A stretch of DNA of 32,510 bases from Candidatus Raymondbacteria bacterium RIFOXYA2_FULL_49_16 (GCA_001789205.1 MFYT01000077.1:1-32510), one strand, 5' to 3'. Positions 1 through 8,663 are shown, numbered from the stretch's first letter. Program-made: numbers and translations. Notes: a model not told the origin generated them from the sequence alone.

Positions 1-988
1 TTGCCGTGTCAACCCCGGTATGGCCGCCAATGAGAAAACCATTGTCTGGCGTCTGGCGTATGGTACGGCCACATTCAGAAGTGGTGTCGCTGCCAACGGC
101 TTTTTCCCATACCAGGTCTCCCTGCACATCGAGCCGGACAAGGTAGATATCGGTATAATCATTGGTCTGCCCTGTCATGATGAACCCATTGCCGGTTGTT
201 TGGCGTATGCAATACGCCCCGTCATTTACTTCGCTGCCGCCAAAAGTCCTTGTCCATTGAGTGTCGCCGGCAGCGTTTGTGCGGACCACATATGCATCAG
301 ACCCTCCGGCGCCGAATGAATAGGTAGCACCGCAAAAAATAAATCCGCTGTCAGTTGTCTGCTCTACCCACCGCACCCAATCGTTCCGTTGCCCTCCAAC
401 TGTTTTGGACCAGAGTATGTTGCCGTTTGCATCCAGTTTAACAAGATAGGCGTCGCTGTTTCCATTGGAGGACGCGTATCCGGCGGCTATGAACCCATGG
501 TCAAACGTTTCCTGGACAGCATACAGGACTTCAAGGCGGCCATAGGATGTATCTCCTGCTATTGTTTCCCAAATCAACACACCCAGAGAATCGGTCTTAA
601 TCACATAGCCATCGGCCCTGTTGCTGGCCGGATTTTCAGAGACACCGGCGATAATGAAACCGCGGTCTGATGTCTCCTGTATGCAATTGCCCACTTCGTC
701 CCTTGCCCTGTCGTCGTACCGCTGGGTCCATAGGATGTTTCCCGCGGAATCAGTGCGGACAATATACAGGTCGCCGTTGCAATGCGAGCAGCAGCAATGG
801 CCGGTCATGGCAAAACCATGGTTGCTGGTCTCGCATATACTGTGTGACCTAATGCCGGATTGATCACCCGACTTGGCAGGCAGGCTATCTTTGGCGATTT
901 CCTTTGTCCAGCCAACCGCGGGTTCCTGTGCAAAGCACCAAAACGACGCAACAAAAAGGAATGCAACGATATAGTGGTACTGTTTCAT
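1..988 (-). CDS. Exported WD/propeller-like repeat protein, 3' end missing
   Basis: Starts at 988 and reads open without a stop to base 1, so about 329 codons are visible and the C-terminus is outside the window. The first residues form a signal peptide (MKQYHYIVAFLFVASFWCFA, then QEPAVGW). The rest is a run of roughly 50-60-residue repeats of the pattern W.K..GG...D.A..I.QT.D.GFI..G.T.S...G..DAYLV+.DA.G...W, as in bacterial secreted proteins predicted to fold as beta-propellers (delta-60/SBBP-like). A Cys/His cluster (HCCCSHC) sits in the first repeat. A strong Shine-Dalgarno (AAGGGGG) precedes the ATG and overlaps the stop of the upstream gene, 10 bases away, so the two are co-transcribed. 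A T9SS sorting domain may lie beyond the edge, but this cannot be seen. The exact function is unknown. Confidence 0.8.
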   Translation of the reverse strand, partial: MKQYHYIVAFLFVASFWCFAQEPAVGWTKEIAKDSLPAKSGDQSGIRSHSICETSNHGFAMTGHCCCSHCNGDLYIVRTDSAGNILWTQRYDDRARDEVGNCIQETSDRGFIIAGVSENPASNRADGYVIKTDSLGVLIWETIAGDTSYGRLEVLYAVQETFDHGFIAAGYASSNGNSDAYLVKLDANGNILWSKTVGGQRNDWVRWVEQTTDSGFIFCGATYSFGAGGSDAYVVRTNAAGDTQWTRTFGGSEVNDGAYCIRQTTGNGFIMTGQTNDYTDIYLVRLDVQGDLVWEKAVGSDTTSECGRTIRQTPDNGFLIGGHTGVDTA

Positions 989-998
989 GTGCGCCCCC

Positions 999-2537
999 TT
1001 ATTTTAGCAGTGTCATGGATTTTGAAAATACGCGGCCGCTTGTTTTTAAATACAGTACATACATGCCGCTGGGCAATCCTGAAGCGTTCCATATAACAGA
1101 ATTACGAATTATGAATTTTGAACTATTGATATTTGAAGATAAATCAGCTACCTCTTTGCCCCGTATATCGAATATCTTCAATTCAGGAGTTGTAATTTTT
1201 AATTTTGCATTTGTCCCGAGCCCTGCCGGAGGGTTTGTAATTGTTATTTTTACCATTGGATTGAACGGATTGGGACAGACGGAAAGAACGGGTGTTCCAT
1301 TGGTTTTTCTGGCCGCATTCTGTCCGGCCAAGGCAGCGGTTGTATCGATACGGAATACGTGGATGACCGGCTGCGGTTCGCCCGAGGTCTTGACCAGCGT
1401 TTGGGCGACATACAACAGGCCGCGCTGGCGGTCGTATGCCAGGCCTCCTGGCGAGAAATAATTATCCTCCATGTTAAGATTTCCGCCTCGGGGACCTAAT
1501 TTCTCACCGGTAAAACAGAGGTCCAGGTTTTTCCGGGCATACCACCGTATGTCCCACTCGTTCCTGGAGCCCTGAACAACCTCGGAGAGGTCGGTTGGAT
1601 CGTAAAAGAGAAGCGTGGGATACATGCCAGCGCCAAACGGCCCGCTGAAATAGCTGAAGTCAAGGCTGTAATTCTGTGTACAATACATGACGACCGCTGA
1701 CCGCTGGCCATAGGTCAGCCAGGCGCCAGCCTTATACCAGCTGCATACGGAAAACCCTTTATCGGATTTGCCGGTAAAATGCATCAGCGGTGTGCCGTCG
1801 AGTGTATCTCCGGCCGGAGGAGGATTGCCGTTTTCCCATGGCGCGCAGGCGAAAAGATTTGGTCCTTCGGCGCCCCAGTTGCGCATACGGCCGCACGCGA
1901 GGGTCTTTCCCGGGACATATTGGTCAGCCCAGTCCTTGGGTATTTCAAACATATAATGGCCAATGTCCCATTGCGAGTAGGTGCCCAGGCGCCAGAATCC
2001 CGCGGTATTGGGATTGGAAAGCGATACATCGAGCCAGGCCATATGCACCTGATTTGGCAGAGCGGCATAATCATTGCCAATATTCGCATATAGTTTTCCC
2101 GAACTCTGTTGCCCCTGGGCGGAAAGATATGCGAGGCCCCAAACACCCATTCTTTGATAATCCGGAAGCCCGGTGAATGGATCCGCAAAAGGCTGCACTG
2201 GAGACGTACGGGGGAGATCAGTATAACTTTTTGTGGCTGAAAAACCTGGAACAGGAATAGTCACTTCGGTTATATAATTGCCGGATGCATGGCCTGCACC
2301 GAACAATGAACCAGGGTATCCATCGTTCGTTCCACTTGGATCGCCATCTGGATAATACGCAAAAGCATCGCCGCCATACCCAAACCGGCCGTAGTCACCG
2401 ACCGAGGCCCCGGCGTTGAGCGTGAATGCTCCTTCGTAAATCAAATTTTCGGGATACAATGCATTGACACGGTCTTGCTGGGCAGACCCTGCCAAAGGAA
2501 ACAGCATCACTGCCAAGAGCAAGGATAGCAATCGCAT
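999..2537 (-). CDS. Exported protein of unknown function with T9SS sorting domain
   Basis: 512 residues. Residues 1-19 are a signal peptide (MRLLSLLLAVMLFPLAGSA, then QQ). The body (about 25-400) is rich in Trp, Tyr and Gly, with phrases such as GRFGYGGDAFAYYPDGD and a late GGLAYDRQRGLLYVAQ. That resembles a family of bacterial secreted proteins with propeller-like strands, but I do not recognise a defined enzyme. The C-terminal ~90 residues are a type A T9SS sorting domain: CPNPFNP, KIFDIRGKEV, WNASGLPSGMYVLYLK, ending KSMTLLK. Two AT-rich heptamer-repeat stretches are part of this domain (see repeats). The start has a GGGGGG-type ribosome site 4-9 bases upstream. It is the first gene after the 2613-2642 terminator and probably has its own promoter in 2538-2612. 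The product is probably anchored at the surface or released. Confidence 0.85.
   Translation of the reverse strand: MRLLSLLLAVMLFPLAGSAQQDRVNALYPENLIYEGAFTLNAGASVGDYGRFGYGGDAFAYYPDGDPSGTNDGYPGSLFGAGHASGNYITEVTIPVPGFSATKSYTDLPRTSPVQPFADPFTGLPDYQRMGVWGLAYLSAQGQQSSGKLYANIGNDYAALPNQVHMAWLDVSLSNPNTAGFWRLGTYSQWDIGHYMFEIPKDWADQYVPGKTLACGRMRNWGAEGPNLFACAPWENGNPPPAGDTLDGTPLMHFTGKSDKGFSVCSWYKAGAWLTYGQRSAVVMYCTQNYSLDFSYFSGPFGAGMYPTLLFYDPTDLSEVVQGSRNEWDIRWYARKNLDLCFTGEKLGPRGGNLNMEDNYFSPGGLAYDRQRGLLYVAQTLVKTSGEPQPVIHVFRIDTTAALAGQNAARKTNGTPVLSVCPNPFNPMVKITITNPPAGLGTNAKLKITTPELKIFDIRGKEVADLSSNINSSKFIIRNSVIWNASGLPSGMYVLYLKTSGRVFSKSMTLLK
1100..1214 (-). repeat. Two in-frame degenerate heptamer tracts in sorting domain
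   Basis: On the plus strand 1100-1134 divides into five 7-mers: AATTACG, AATTATG, AATTTTG, AACTATT, GATATTT. 1180-1207 divides into AATTCAG, GAGTTGT, AATTTTT, AATTTTG. They encode the SSKFIIRNS and KLKITTPELKI segments of the sorting domain of the 999-2537 protein. Seven is not a multiple of three, so three units give a seven-residue peptide period while the frame stays open. Confidence 0.65.
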
Positions 2538-2612
2538 GCGCCCCCCTTCTTTTTTTACTTATTTCACCAACAAGGCTTTGCTCAGTTCGTTATGCGCTTA
2601 ATAACAGCCTTT

Positions 2613-2642
2613 AAAAAATGGGGTTGATATGGTACAACCCCA
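2613..2642 (-). terminator. Rho-independent terminator after the alpha/beta hydrolase gene
   Basis: TGGGGTTG (2619-2626) and CAACCCCA (2635-2642) form a perfect 8-bp stem with an 8-base loop. On the minus strand the stem is followed at once by six T (2613-2618). It lies 53 bases past the stop of the 2695-4839 gene. It therefore ends the upstream two-gene transcript and separates it from the 999-2537 gene. Confidence 0.8.
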
Positions 2643-2694
2643 ACGAACTACAAACTAATTTTTTAGCAGCATCCGTCGCAAGCAGCTGCCGCCA

Positions 2695-4839
2695 TTATCG
2701 TGTAAGAACGATTTTATTTACCAATTGCCTGTTGCCGAGCCTGGCTTTGATTATATAGACGCCGCTTGGCTGGTTGGACGCGTCCCACAGTATTGAATTA
2801 CGGACTACGGATTTTGAATTACGGACGTGCGGTGAGAAATCCTTGACAAGTTCGCCTTTAAGATTAAAAACCTTTAATTCATTTATAATCTGCGATTCAT
2901 AATTCGTGATCTTTATTTCAGTCGTTGGATTGAACGGATTCGGGGAAACTGTGATGCACATATCATTGGTTTTTAATGATTGGGCCGCTACCTCAGAAAC
3001 AGGATCAACCGGGACCATGATAAAGCGGCTGCCGCCGGTGTTCTGGTCGCCTGATTTAATCTGAAAATTCCTGAATGTAATCAGATTAAAACTGTCTGCT
3101 GTAATTGTATCAATCTGAAACACGGTATTTGTATCATTCACAGCAGTGTTTTTAACAATATAATCCGCACCTTCGGTGACAACGAATTGCTGGAGCTTGC
3201 GGGGGGTTATGTCAGCTGTGTTGTCGCCGGTAAGCGAGGCTATGACAATCTCGTACCGGTTAATCTGGTCCACCTGGTTCTGGTAGTTGCCAACTTTATA
3301 ATACGGAGTGCTCCAGATGAGGTGTTTGTTGAAAATATAAAAGATGGAATCCGTAACATCTGGCAGCGGCAGAGCTGGATTGCCGGATACGTTTGAAAAA
3401 GCCAGGAAAGAATTGTTCTTATGTATGGTACTCAATTGCGGTTGGCCGCTCACGAGTCCGCCGCAGTCGTGGCCGGAAGCGCCTTGGCATCCGCCGTTCC
3501 AACCGCGCCGTGAGGCATTCAAATTTGTATAATAATTCCTGCCTTGCTGCGGCCAAGTCACACTGCCGTCTTTCCCTCCGCTGCAGAATGTTATCCATGG
3601 CAGTTCCATTCCTTCCATGGAAAGGACCATCTGTTCTACATTAAGGAATTGATGAAGGATCATCCCACCATATGCCTGCTCAAGCCTTTCGCTGCGCCAG
3701 CCTGTGAAATGGACCTTTATATCATCGTTGGTGTGCGATCCCCATCGCGCCTCGCATTGCCGCAGCCATGTCCAGGTTGTTTCCAGAAAATTCGTCGGCG
3801 GAACTTTGCCATCACCATAAGCGAAAAAATCAGGATAGTATTGCAAGAACAGCAATGTGCCTCCGCCGCCCATTGAACCGCCGGCAACATATATCTGGTT
3901 GGTGTCTATTCTATTGGCATAATATGGCTCTACCTGGATCATCCATTTCAGGAAATTCATTATCCGGGCCTGGACAAAATTAACAACAGGCCCCTGGTCT
4001 GATATTGGGCTCGAACCGGTTGGCGCGTATTTACTTGTGTCAAACTGATAGGTCTGGCTATAGCCGAACCACCAACTGCCTGTTTCGCACGCTTTTACTT
4101 CTATGCCGTCCGAATTCCACGCGGCATAATTCTGGGTATAGCGGATGGTGCCATCCATTCCTTCAATGGTCAGGCGAAGGTCGACCTTGTCAGAGGTAGT
4201 GGCATAGTTTTGTTTGACACCAACCCAGAATGGCCACGCATAGGTGCCGCTATATGTGGGGTTAAACGAATCAACGTCAGTATACAGCAGATAGAGACGC
4301 GCGCATTTTATCCCTGACTGGTATAAGAGCACTGGCGCTGCGTCTTGGACTGTTTCGGTAATAGCACCAATGGCATTGCCAGCGCCAATGGACTTGTCTT
4401 CAACGCCGCCAACCACGGCCGTGACAGCGTAATAATAGGTACCGGCAACATGTGTGGTGAAAACAGCCACGCCGGTCCCGGCTGGAATCTCCGTCACGTT
4501 GCCTGTTAAGGACGTATCGAGCGGTACAACGACATTCCTGCTGACCGAGCATGGCGGGGTCAGCAATTGCATGTCAGACCTGTCCGCATTGGTGGCAAGG
4601 TGCGCCAGGACCCTGTTGAACGAGGAGTTCGGGGCGACTTCATATCTTTTATTGGCCGTTGTCAGGTCGCCGGCTGTTATGGGCGCCGTGCTCCTGTAAA
4701 TAATATAATTTTGCCCGTTTGTCACTTCATCCCAGGTAAGAAAAACCTGGCCTGAACGAAAAAAGCCCGTCATATTGGTTGGGGTTGCGCCGAACAAAGA
4801 AGCTGATAAGGTCAAGGCAAATAATAGGACTCGTACCAT
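2695..4839 (-). CDS. Exported alpha/beta hydrolase (esterase/peptidase-like) with T9SS sorting domain
   Basis: 714 residues from the ATG at 4839, chosen because GGGGAGGG precedes it and a signal peptide (MVRVLLFALTLSASLFGA) starts there; a longer frame upstream lacks both. Residues about 20-130 look like a fibronectin-III-type domain (TWDEVTNGQNYIIYRS). The middle holds a serine-hydrolase core: nucleophile elbow GGSMGGGG (G-x-S-x-G), a later SGGKDGSVTWPQQG segment suitable for the acid residue, and GASGHDCGG suitable for the His. This is the layout of secreted prolyl-oligopeptidase/PHB-depolymerase-like esterases, but the substrate is unknown. The C-terminus is a T9SS type A domain (SPNPFNPTTEIKI ... 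WDASNQPSGVYIIKA ... NKIVLTR). It lies 32 bases downstream of the SGNH hydrolase gene, in the same transcript. Confidence 0.85.
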   Translation of the reverse strand: MVRVLLFALTLSASLFGATPTNMTGFFRSGQVFLTWDEVTNGQNYIIYRSTAPITAGDLTTANKRYEVAPNSSFNRVLAHLATNADRSDMQLLTPPCSVSRNVVVPLDTSLTGNVTEIPAGTGVAVFTTHVAGTYYYAVTAVVGGVEDKSIGAGNAIGAITETVQDAAPVLLYQSGIKCARLYLLYTDVDSFNPTYSGTYAWPFWVGVKQNYATTSDKVDLRLTIEGMDGTIRYTQNYAAWNSDGIEVKACETGSWWFGYSQTYQFDTSKYAPTGSSPISDQGPVVNFVQARIMNFLKWMIQVEPYYANRIDTNQIYVAGGSMGGGGTLLFLQYYPDFFAYGDGKVPPTNFLETTWTWLRQCEARWGSHTNDDIKVHFTGWRSERLEQAYGGMILHQFLNVEQMVLSMEGMELPWITFCSGGKDGSVTWPQQGRNYYTNLNASRRGWNGGCQGASGHDCGGLVSGQPQLSTIHKNNSFLAFSNVSGNPALPLPDVTDSIFYIFNKHLIWSTPYYKVGNYQNQVDQINRYEIVIASLTGDNTADITPRKLQQFVVTEGADYIVKNTAVNDTNTVFQIDTITADSFNLITFRNFQIKSGDQNTGGSRFIMVPVDPVSEVAAQSLKTNDMCITVSPNPFNPTTEIKITNYESQIINELKVFNLKGELVKDFSPHVRNSKSVVRNSILWDASNQPSGVYIIKARLGNRQLVNKIVLTR
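2796..2917 (-). repeat. Two in-frame degenerate heptamer tracts in sorting domain
   Basis: Plus-strand 2796-2830 reads AATTACG, GACTACG, GATTTTG, AATTACG, GACGTGC. 2876-2917 reads AATTCAT, TTATAAT, CTGCGAT, TCATAAT, TCGTGAT, CTTTATT. They encode VRNSKSVVRNS and KITNYESQIINELK of the 2695-4839 protein. These are the same two positions of the sorting domain as in the neighbouring genes. Confidence 0.7.
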
Positions 4840-4871
4840 GAAACCCTCCCCTTGTTGAGAATTAACGCCCC

Positions 4872-5942
4872 TTATTTTGTCAATAAAACTTTTTTCGCTA
4901 TGCGTGCGCCCCCGGCAGTCGCTTTGATTATGTAGACGCCGCTTGGCTGGTTGGAAGCGTCCCATACAAAAGAATTACGAATGTCCGGTGTCAAGCTCTT
5001 GACCAGTTTTCCAGAAATAGTATAAATGCCTAATTCGTAATCCGTAATTTGAAATCTATAATTTTCCAAAGTAATGCATGTCCGGGGGTTAAACGGATTG
5101 GGCGAGCACGTGATCTGGAACTGGCTTTTATCAGCTACAAAGCAAGTTGTTGTCTTTGTTGTATATTTATACGGAATATATTGATTCAATTCCGGCTTGT
5201 TAACGGTAACCCATGCCATGTGTTGCAGATATGCTTTTGTCGCGGAATCTATGGTGGCTCCGGTATAATAAGTGCCAAATGATGTCAACCCGGTCGGGTC
5301 TTCTCCAAAAAATGCCGCAAAGAAAACACACGCACCGAGATATCCGCCTTCAGTAGACTGATGATACCCATCGGTGTACCAGAGCGGAAAAGACAGATCT
5401 TCCTTGATGACCGTGTCAAAGGCGAATCCAACCGGCGAGACCAATGCCCCAAGAGAGGTCACTGCGTTCATATATATTTGGGATATGGTGTCCTGTCTTG
5501 ACGGAAACCAGACAAGATTGGTGGAATCATATCTGGGTTTTTGAGTGACATATGCCCATGTCATGTAAAAAACAGATTTTGCCCCTGCAGCGGTCACAAC
5601 CTGATTAAATGAATCAGCGTATAAACTGAATTTTGAATCTGAATAATCCACCTGATATCCCTGGAGAACCACATAATCGTAATTTCCTACGCGTATTTCA
5701 TGCAGTGTGGTGGTATCTGCCCATTGGCCTTCCAAGCGCGTACCCCCCTTGATTATTTCCTTTGTATACACATGGTAGCCTCTTTCCCTGGCAAAGCTAC
5801 GCACAAGTGTTGTGGGCAGCCGCAAGGAAAAACTGTTGCCAATAAACAGGATACGCGTGGAATCTTGGCATGGGGCAGGTGCGCATAGAAACAAAAGGAG
5901 CGCGATTAAAGCCGGAAAAAAGACAGACTGAGCGAATTTCAT
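4872..5942 (-). CDS. Exported SGNH/GDSL-type hydrolase (DUF4886-like) with T9SS sorting domain
   Basis: 356 residues. The signal peptide spans about 1-25 (MKFAQSVFFPALIALLLFLCAPAPC, then Q). RILFIGNSFSLRLP is an SGNH block I with the nucleophile Ser in GNSFS. VLQGYQVDYS and later WYTDGYHQSTEGGYLGACVFFAAFFGEDPTG carry the later blocks, including the D-x-x-H pair. This is the usual DUF4886-like layout of esterases that deacylate carbohydrates or lipids; the substrate is not evident. The C-terminal ~85 residues are a T9SS sorting domain (CSPNPFNPRTCITL ... ISGKLVKSL ... WDASNQPSGVYIIKA ... KKVLLTK). The domain is nearly identical in wording to that of the next gene, so the two probably share a recent origin. 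GGAGG sits 8 bases upstream of the ATG. It is the first gene of the minus-strand cluster. Confidence 0.85.
   Translation of the reverse strand: MKFAQSVFFPALIALLLFLCAPAPCQDSTRILFIGNSFSLRLPTTLVRSFARERGYHVYTKEIIKGGTRLEGQWADTTTLHEIRVGNYDYVVLQGYQVDYSDSKFSLYADSFNQVVTAAGAKSVFYMTWAYVTQKPRYDSTNLVWFPSRQDTISQIYMNAVTSLGALVSPVGFAFDTVIKEDLSFPLWYTDGYHQSTEGGYLGACVFFAAFFGEDPTGLTSFGTYYTGATIDSATKAYLQHMAWVTVNKPELNQYIPYKYTTKTTTCFVADKSQFQITCSPNPFNPRTCITLENYRFQITDYELGIYTISGKLVKSLTPDIRNSFVWDASNQPSGVYIIKATAGGARIAKKVLLTK
4973..5066 (-). repeat. In-frame degenerate heptamer tract in sorting domain
   Basis: Plus-strand 5032-5066 divides exactly into five 7-mers: AATTCGT, AATCCGT, AATTTGA, AATCTAT, AATTTTC. They encode LENYRFQITDYEL. 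A shorter relic (AATTACG, AATGTCC at 4973-4986) encodes IRNS. Both lie at the positions used in the two neighbouring sorting domains. Confidence 0.7.
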
Positions 5943-6299
5943 ACAAAGCCTCCATCTTTTGGGGTACTTAATTTATAGAAAAAATACATTAAAAATGGAC
6001 CAAATGCTTCGACTAATTATTGGAAAGAATAACAAAATCTTTGAAACACGCGAAAAAAGTGGAAAACCAACCAAATCTGGTACAAAATATTACCAAAATT
6101 TAATAATGGTTATTTTTTGGGATTATTAATGCTAAGTCGTTGATAAGTAAAGTAATAAGAGTAGAATTTTCAATGTTGCCCAATAAAAACCTTATTGTAT
6201 CGTGATCCCTGAATTTACGCATGCACGATAAAAATGGTAACTGATTTTTTACCGTAAAAACAAGTATATTTATGAGAGAACAATCAACAAAGGGAATAC
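5943..6299. promoter_or_regulatory. AT-rich divergent intergenic region
   Basis: 357 bases between two divergent start codons, so it should hold promoters for both the minus-strand exported-protein operon and the plus-strand EFR1 gene. It is visibly AT-rich. TATATT (about 6265) precedes the plus gene but lacks a good -35 box. TATAAA on the minus strand near 5975 is an equally weak candidate. I see no open frame, RNA gene or strong palindrome beyond a 5-bp GGTAA/TTACC pair near 6236. Confidence 0.4.
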
Positions 6300-7079
6300 A
6301 TGAAAACGGTACTTTATTATTTTTCGGGCACGGGCAACTCTCTATGGGCCGCGCGAATGCTTGCCCGCGAACTGCCCGATGCGGAGATTGCGCCCATGCC
6401 TGCACCGGGCCTTGAAACAGTTTCTGTTGACGCACCTGTGATCGGCCTGGTCTTTCCAGTGTACATCTGGGGCCTTCCAGCGCGAGTCAGACATTTTGCG
6501 GACAAACTGAAGGGTAACGGGTCACCCTATATCTTTGCCATTGCGACCAACGGCGGCCAGGTGGCAAATACACTGGTGCAGCTGCAACAGCTCATGGCGC
6601 GGAACGGGCGCGAACTCGCGTCAGGTTTTGACCTTGTGATGCCCTCTAATTACATCCCTTGGGGCAGTCCCGGACCCAGACGGGTATGGGAACCGCGATG
6701 CAGCGCGGCACTGGAGAAACTCTCACGGATAGCGGGCATTGTCCGGTCCCAGGAAAAGAGGCCTGTTGAAAAAGGCCCGCTGTGGCACAGGGTAGTATTC
6801 ACACTCCTGTACAAACTGAGCCACAACCAGATTCCCAAAATGGACAAGAGCTTCTGGGTCGATGAAAAATGCAATTCGTGCGGGATTTGCGTGAAAATAT
6901 GTCCGTCAAAGAACATCACCATGTCCGATACAAAGCCTGTATGGAACCATGGCTGCGAACAGTGCCTGGCGTGCATCCAATGGTGTCCTAGGCTGGCGAT
7001 TCAATTCGGCAAGAAGACGCCGCGATACGAGCGGTATCATCACCCTGAGATAACGCTGAGGGACATGATAGGCAAGTAG
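6300..7079 (+). CDS. EFR1-type flavodoxin-ferredoxin fusion protein
   Basis: 259 residues. The N-terminus MKTVLYYFSGTGNSLW is a flavodoxin phosphate-binding loop (SGTGNS, residues 9-14). Residues up to about 150 are the FMN-binding flavodoxin fold (VFPVYIWGLPARV, FAIATNGG). The C-terminal quarter has two [4Fe-4S] motifs: C191-x2-C194-x2-C197-x3-C201-P and C219-x2-C222-x2-C225-x3-C229-P. This is the architecture of EFR1-family Fe-S flavoproteins, which are small cytoplasmic electron carriers common in anaerobes. The redox partner is not identified by context. AAAGGGA lies just before the ATG. No terminator with a U-run is visible after it. The next gene, a glycosyltransferase, is about 140 bases downstream and need not be linked in function. 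Confidence 0.9.
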   Translation: MKTVLYYFSGTGNSLWAARMLARELPDAEIAPMPAPGLETVSVDAPVIGLVFPVYIWGLPARVRHFADKLKGNGSPYIFAIATNGGQVANTLVQLQQLMARNGRELASGFDLVMPSNYIPWGSPGPRRVWEPRCSAALEKLSRIAGIVRSQEKRPVEKGPLWHRVVFTLLYKLSHNQIPKMDKSFWVDEKCNSCGICVKICPSKNITMSDTKPVWNHGCEQCLACIQWCPRLAIQFGKKTPRYERYHHPEITLRDMIGK

Positions 7080-7220
7080 GTTTTCCGTCAAGCCCTGCCC
7101 GGGCAATTCTTCTTGTCATGTCATGCCGCTATAAACCAATGAATGGCGCATGTACAGGCCTTTTTTCCCTCCTTTTCCTCCTTGCCTCTCTTGGTGTCCT
7201 CAGGGTATTTTTCTTGTAGC

Positions 7221-8663
7221 ATGAACATCCTTGTTTTCAACATCGCCCGCATGGGCGATCTGATTGAATCCATTCCCGCCATGATCACCCTGCGGCACAC
7301 ACATCCTGATGCGCATATCACCCTTGCCGTGTTACCCGAATACGCCTGGCCCGCGGGCCTTATTCCCGGCATTGACGCGATATGCTATTTTGATACACGC
7401 AAACCCTTGCAGCCTTTTTGCGAACCCTCGTACGACGCCATATATAATTTTTCGTATTCAACGCTGGCAGCGCAAGTACTCAGCCGTATTGCCGCGCCCC
7501 AACGCATTGGCATGCTGCTCACCGCGGCCGGACGGCCGCAGTTTTCCGATCCGGCAACAGCGTATCTTTGGAACTTTATCAATACACCGGGAGCGCCTAT
7601 TTTCAACTTTTCAGACCTGTTGAGACATTCGGTCGCGGCTGGCCCCATGGAACCGGCCTTTTATCTCAAGGAAGGGGCGGCGAACCCGGCACTTGGCAGC
7701 GGAATTCTCGCTCAGCATGGTATTGATCAACGCAGGCCCTTGGTATGCATGCAGACCACGGCGGCCGACCCGTATCGTGCAGTGCACGAAGACGTGTTCG
7801 CGGAAGCGGGCCGGTTTCTTTCCGGGCATTGCCAGGTTGCGGTGCTTGCCGCCCCGGCTGAACGCACGCGCGCTGAGCGCATAGCCAAACGGGCGGGAGC
7901 AATCCCGCTTGTCTGCGATCTTGACGGTCTGCTTGGCGTTCTCTGCCATACGGCGCTGCTGGTCACCTGCAACACAGGTCCCATGCACCTTGCCGCAGCC
8001 ACTGGCGTGCGCTGCCTGGTGCTTTCGTGCGGCACGTCCCAGCCCGCCTTTGACGGACCCTATGGTCACGGTCATGTGATCTTATCCGCCGCCAGGGAGT
8101 GCCATCCCTGCAGACAGGGTATGCGATGCAACGATCCTGTGTGCACCCGCGATTTTGATCCCGCAACAGTGGCCGCGGCGGCGCTTTCCATGGTGCAAGG
8201 CGGGCCGCTCCCGGATCCGGCGCGCATGTTCGCCACTCACTGCGGCCAATGCGGATGCTGGTTGAACGGTCATTATCATGCTGCCAGGCGTTTTCTGCTC
8301 TCGGTCATTGGCGCCATGCCCATTGTCGCATGCGGGGAAGAGGAACGGGGAGCAGTGCCTGAGGAAATTTCGCAGTTTGCGCGCCTTGTGGCAGACGGGA
8401 CCAGCATGCTCCGGCAGGCCATTGCCGCCATGCAGCAGGGACCCCAGCGGCAGACGCTTGTTGATATTGCGGCTGCGATAAAGAGCATTGACGAACACGT
8501 TGCTCGCATTTCATTCAAAGACAAGCAGTGGCAAAGTGTTGTTGGTTTTTACAAGGCCCTGGTGGAAAATTGTGTTGCAGAGCGGCCATGGGAAATGCTC
8601 AGGGAGTTGTACGCGGTTTTTACGTTATACAATGCGAGATTGCAGGAATTGATTGGCGACTAA
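7221..8663 (+). CDS. Glycosyltransferase family 9 (ADP-heptose:LPS heptosyltransferase-like)
   Basis: 480 residues from the ATG at 7221. This start is chosen because MNILVFNIARMGDLIESIPAM is the usual beginning of the family; the open frame extends to an ATG at 7143, but the extra 26 residues resemble no part of the family and have no ribosome site. The first Rossmann half binds the acceptor. The second carries VCMQTTAADPYRAV, and TCNTGPMHLAAATG at about residue 248 is the nucleotide-sugar binding signature. It is followed by the GPYGHGH...CHPCRQ...C...CTRDF segment seen in this family. About 150 residues beyond the normal end, with a CGQCGCW cluster, form an extension without a recognised domain. 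Role: addition of heptose or a related sugar to lipopolysaccharide or another envelope glycan, at the cytoplasmic face. Confidence 0.85.
   Translation: MNILVFNIARMGDLIESIPAMITLRHTHPDAHITLAVLPEYAWPAGLIPGIDAICYFDTRKPLQPFCEPSYDAIYNFSYSTLAAQVLSRIAAPQRIGMLLTAAGRPQFSDPATAYLWNFINTPGAPIFNFSDLLRHSVAAGPMEPAFYLKEGAANPALGSGILAQHGIDQRRPLVCMQTTAADPYRAVHEDVFAEAGRFLSGHCQVAVLAAPAERTRAERIAKRAGAIPLVCDLDGLLGVLCHTALLVTCNTGPMHLAAATGVRCLVLSCGTSQPAFDGPYGHGHVILSAARECHPCRQGMRCNDPVCTRDFDPATVAAAALSMVQGGPLPDPARMFATHCGQCGCWLNGHYHAARRFLLSVIGAMPIVACGEEERGAVPEEISQFARLVADGTSMLRQAIAAMQQGPQRQTLVDIAAAIKSIDEHVARISFKDKQWQSVVGFYKALVENCVAERPWEMLRELYAVFTLYNARLQELIGD

Noticed and set aside
904-1461. 185-codon plus-strand frame over the end of the 999-2537 gene
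   Set aside because: It lies opposite a well-supported sorting domain and signal-peptide-bearing gene; no family features.
7096-7105. TGCCC/GGGCA palindrome after the EFR1 gene
   Set aside because: It has no loop bases, so it cannot fold as a hairpin without losing most of its pairs; the following T-rich stretch is broken.
7143-7220. Upstream extension of the glycosyltransferase frame
   Set aside because: The family begins at MNILVFNIARMGD (7221); the extra 26 residues have no ribosome site and no homologous pattern.
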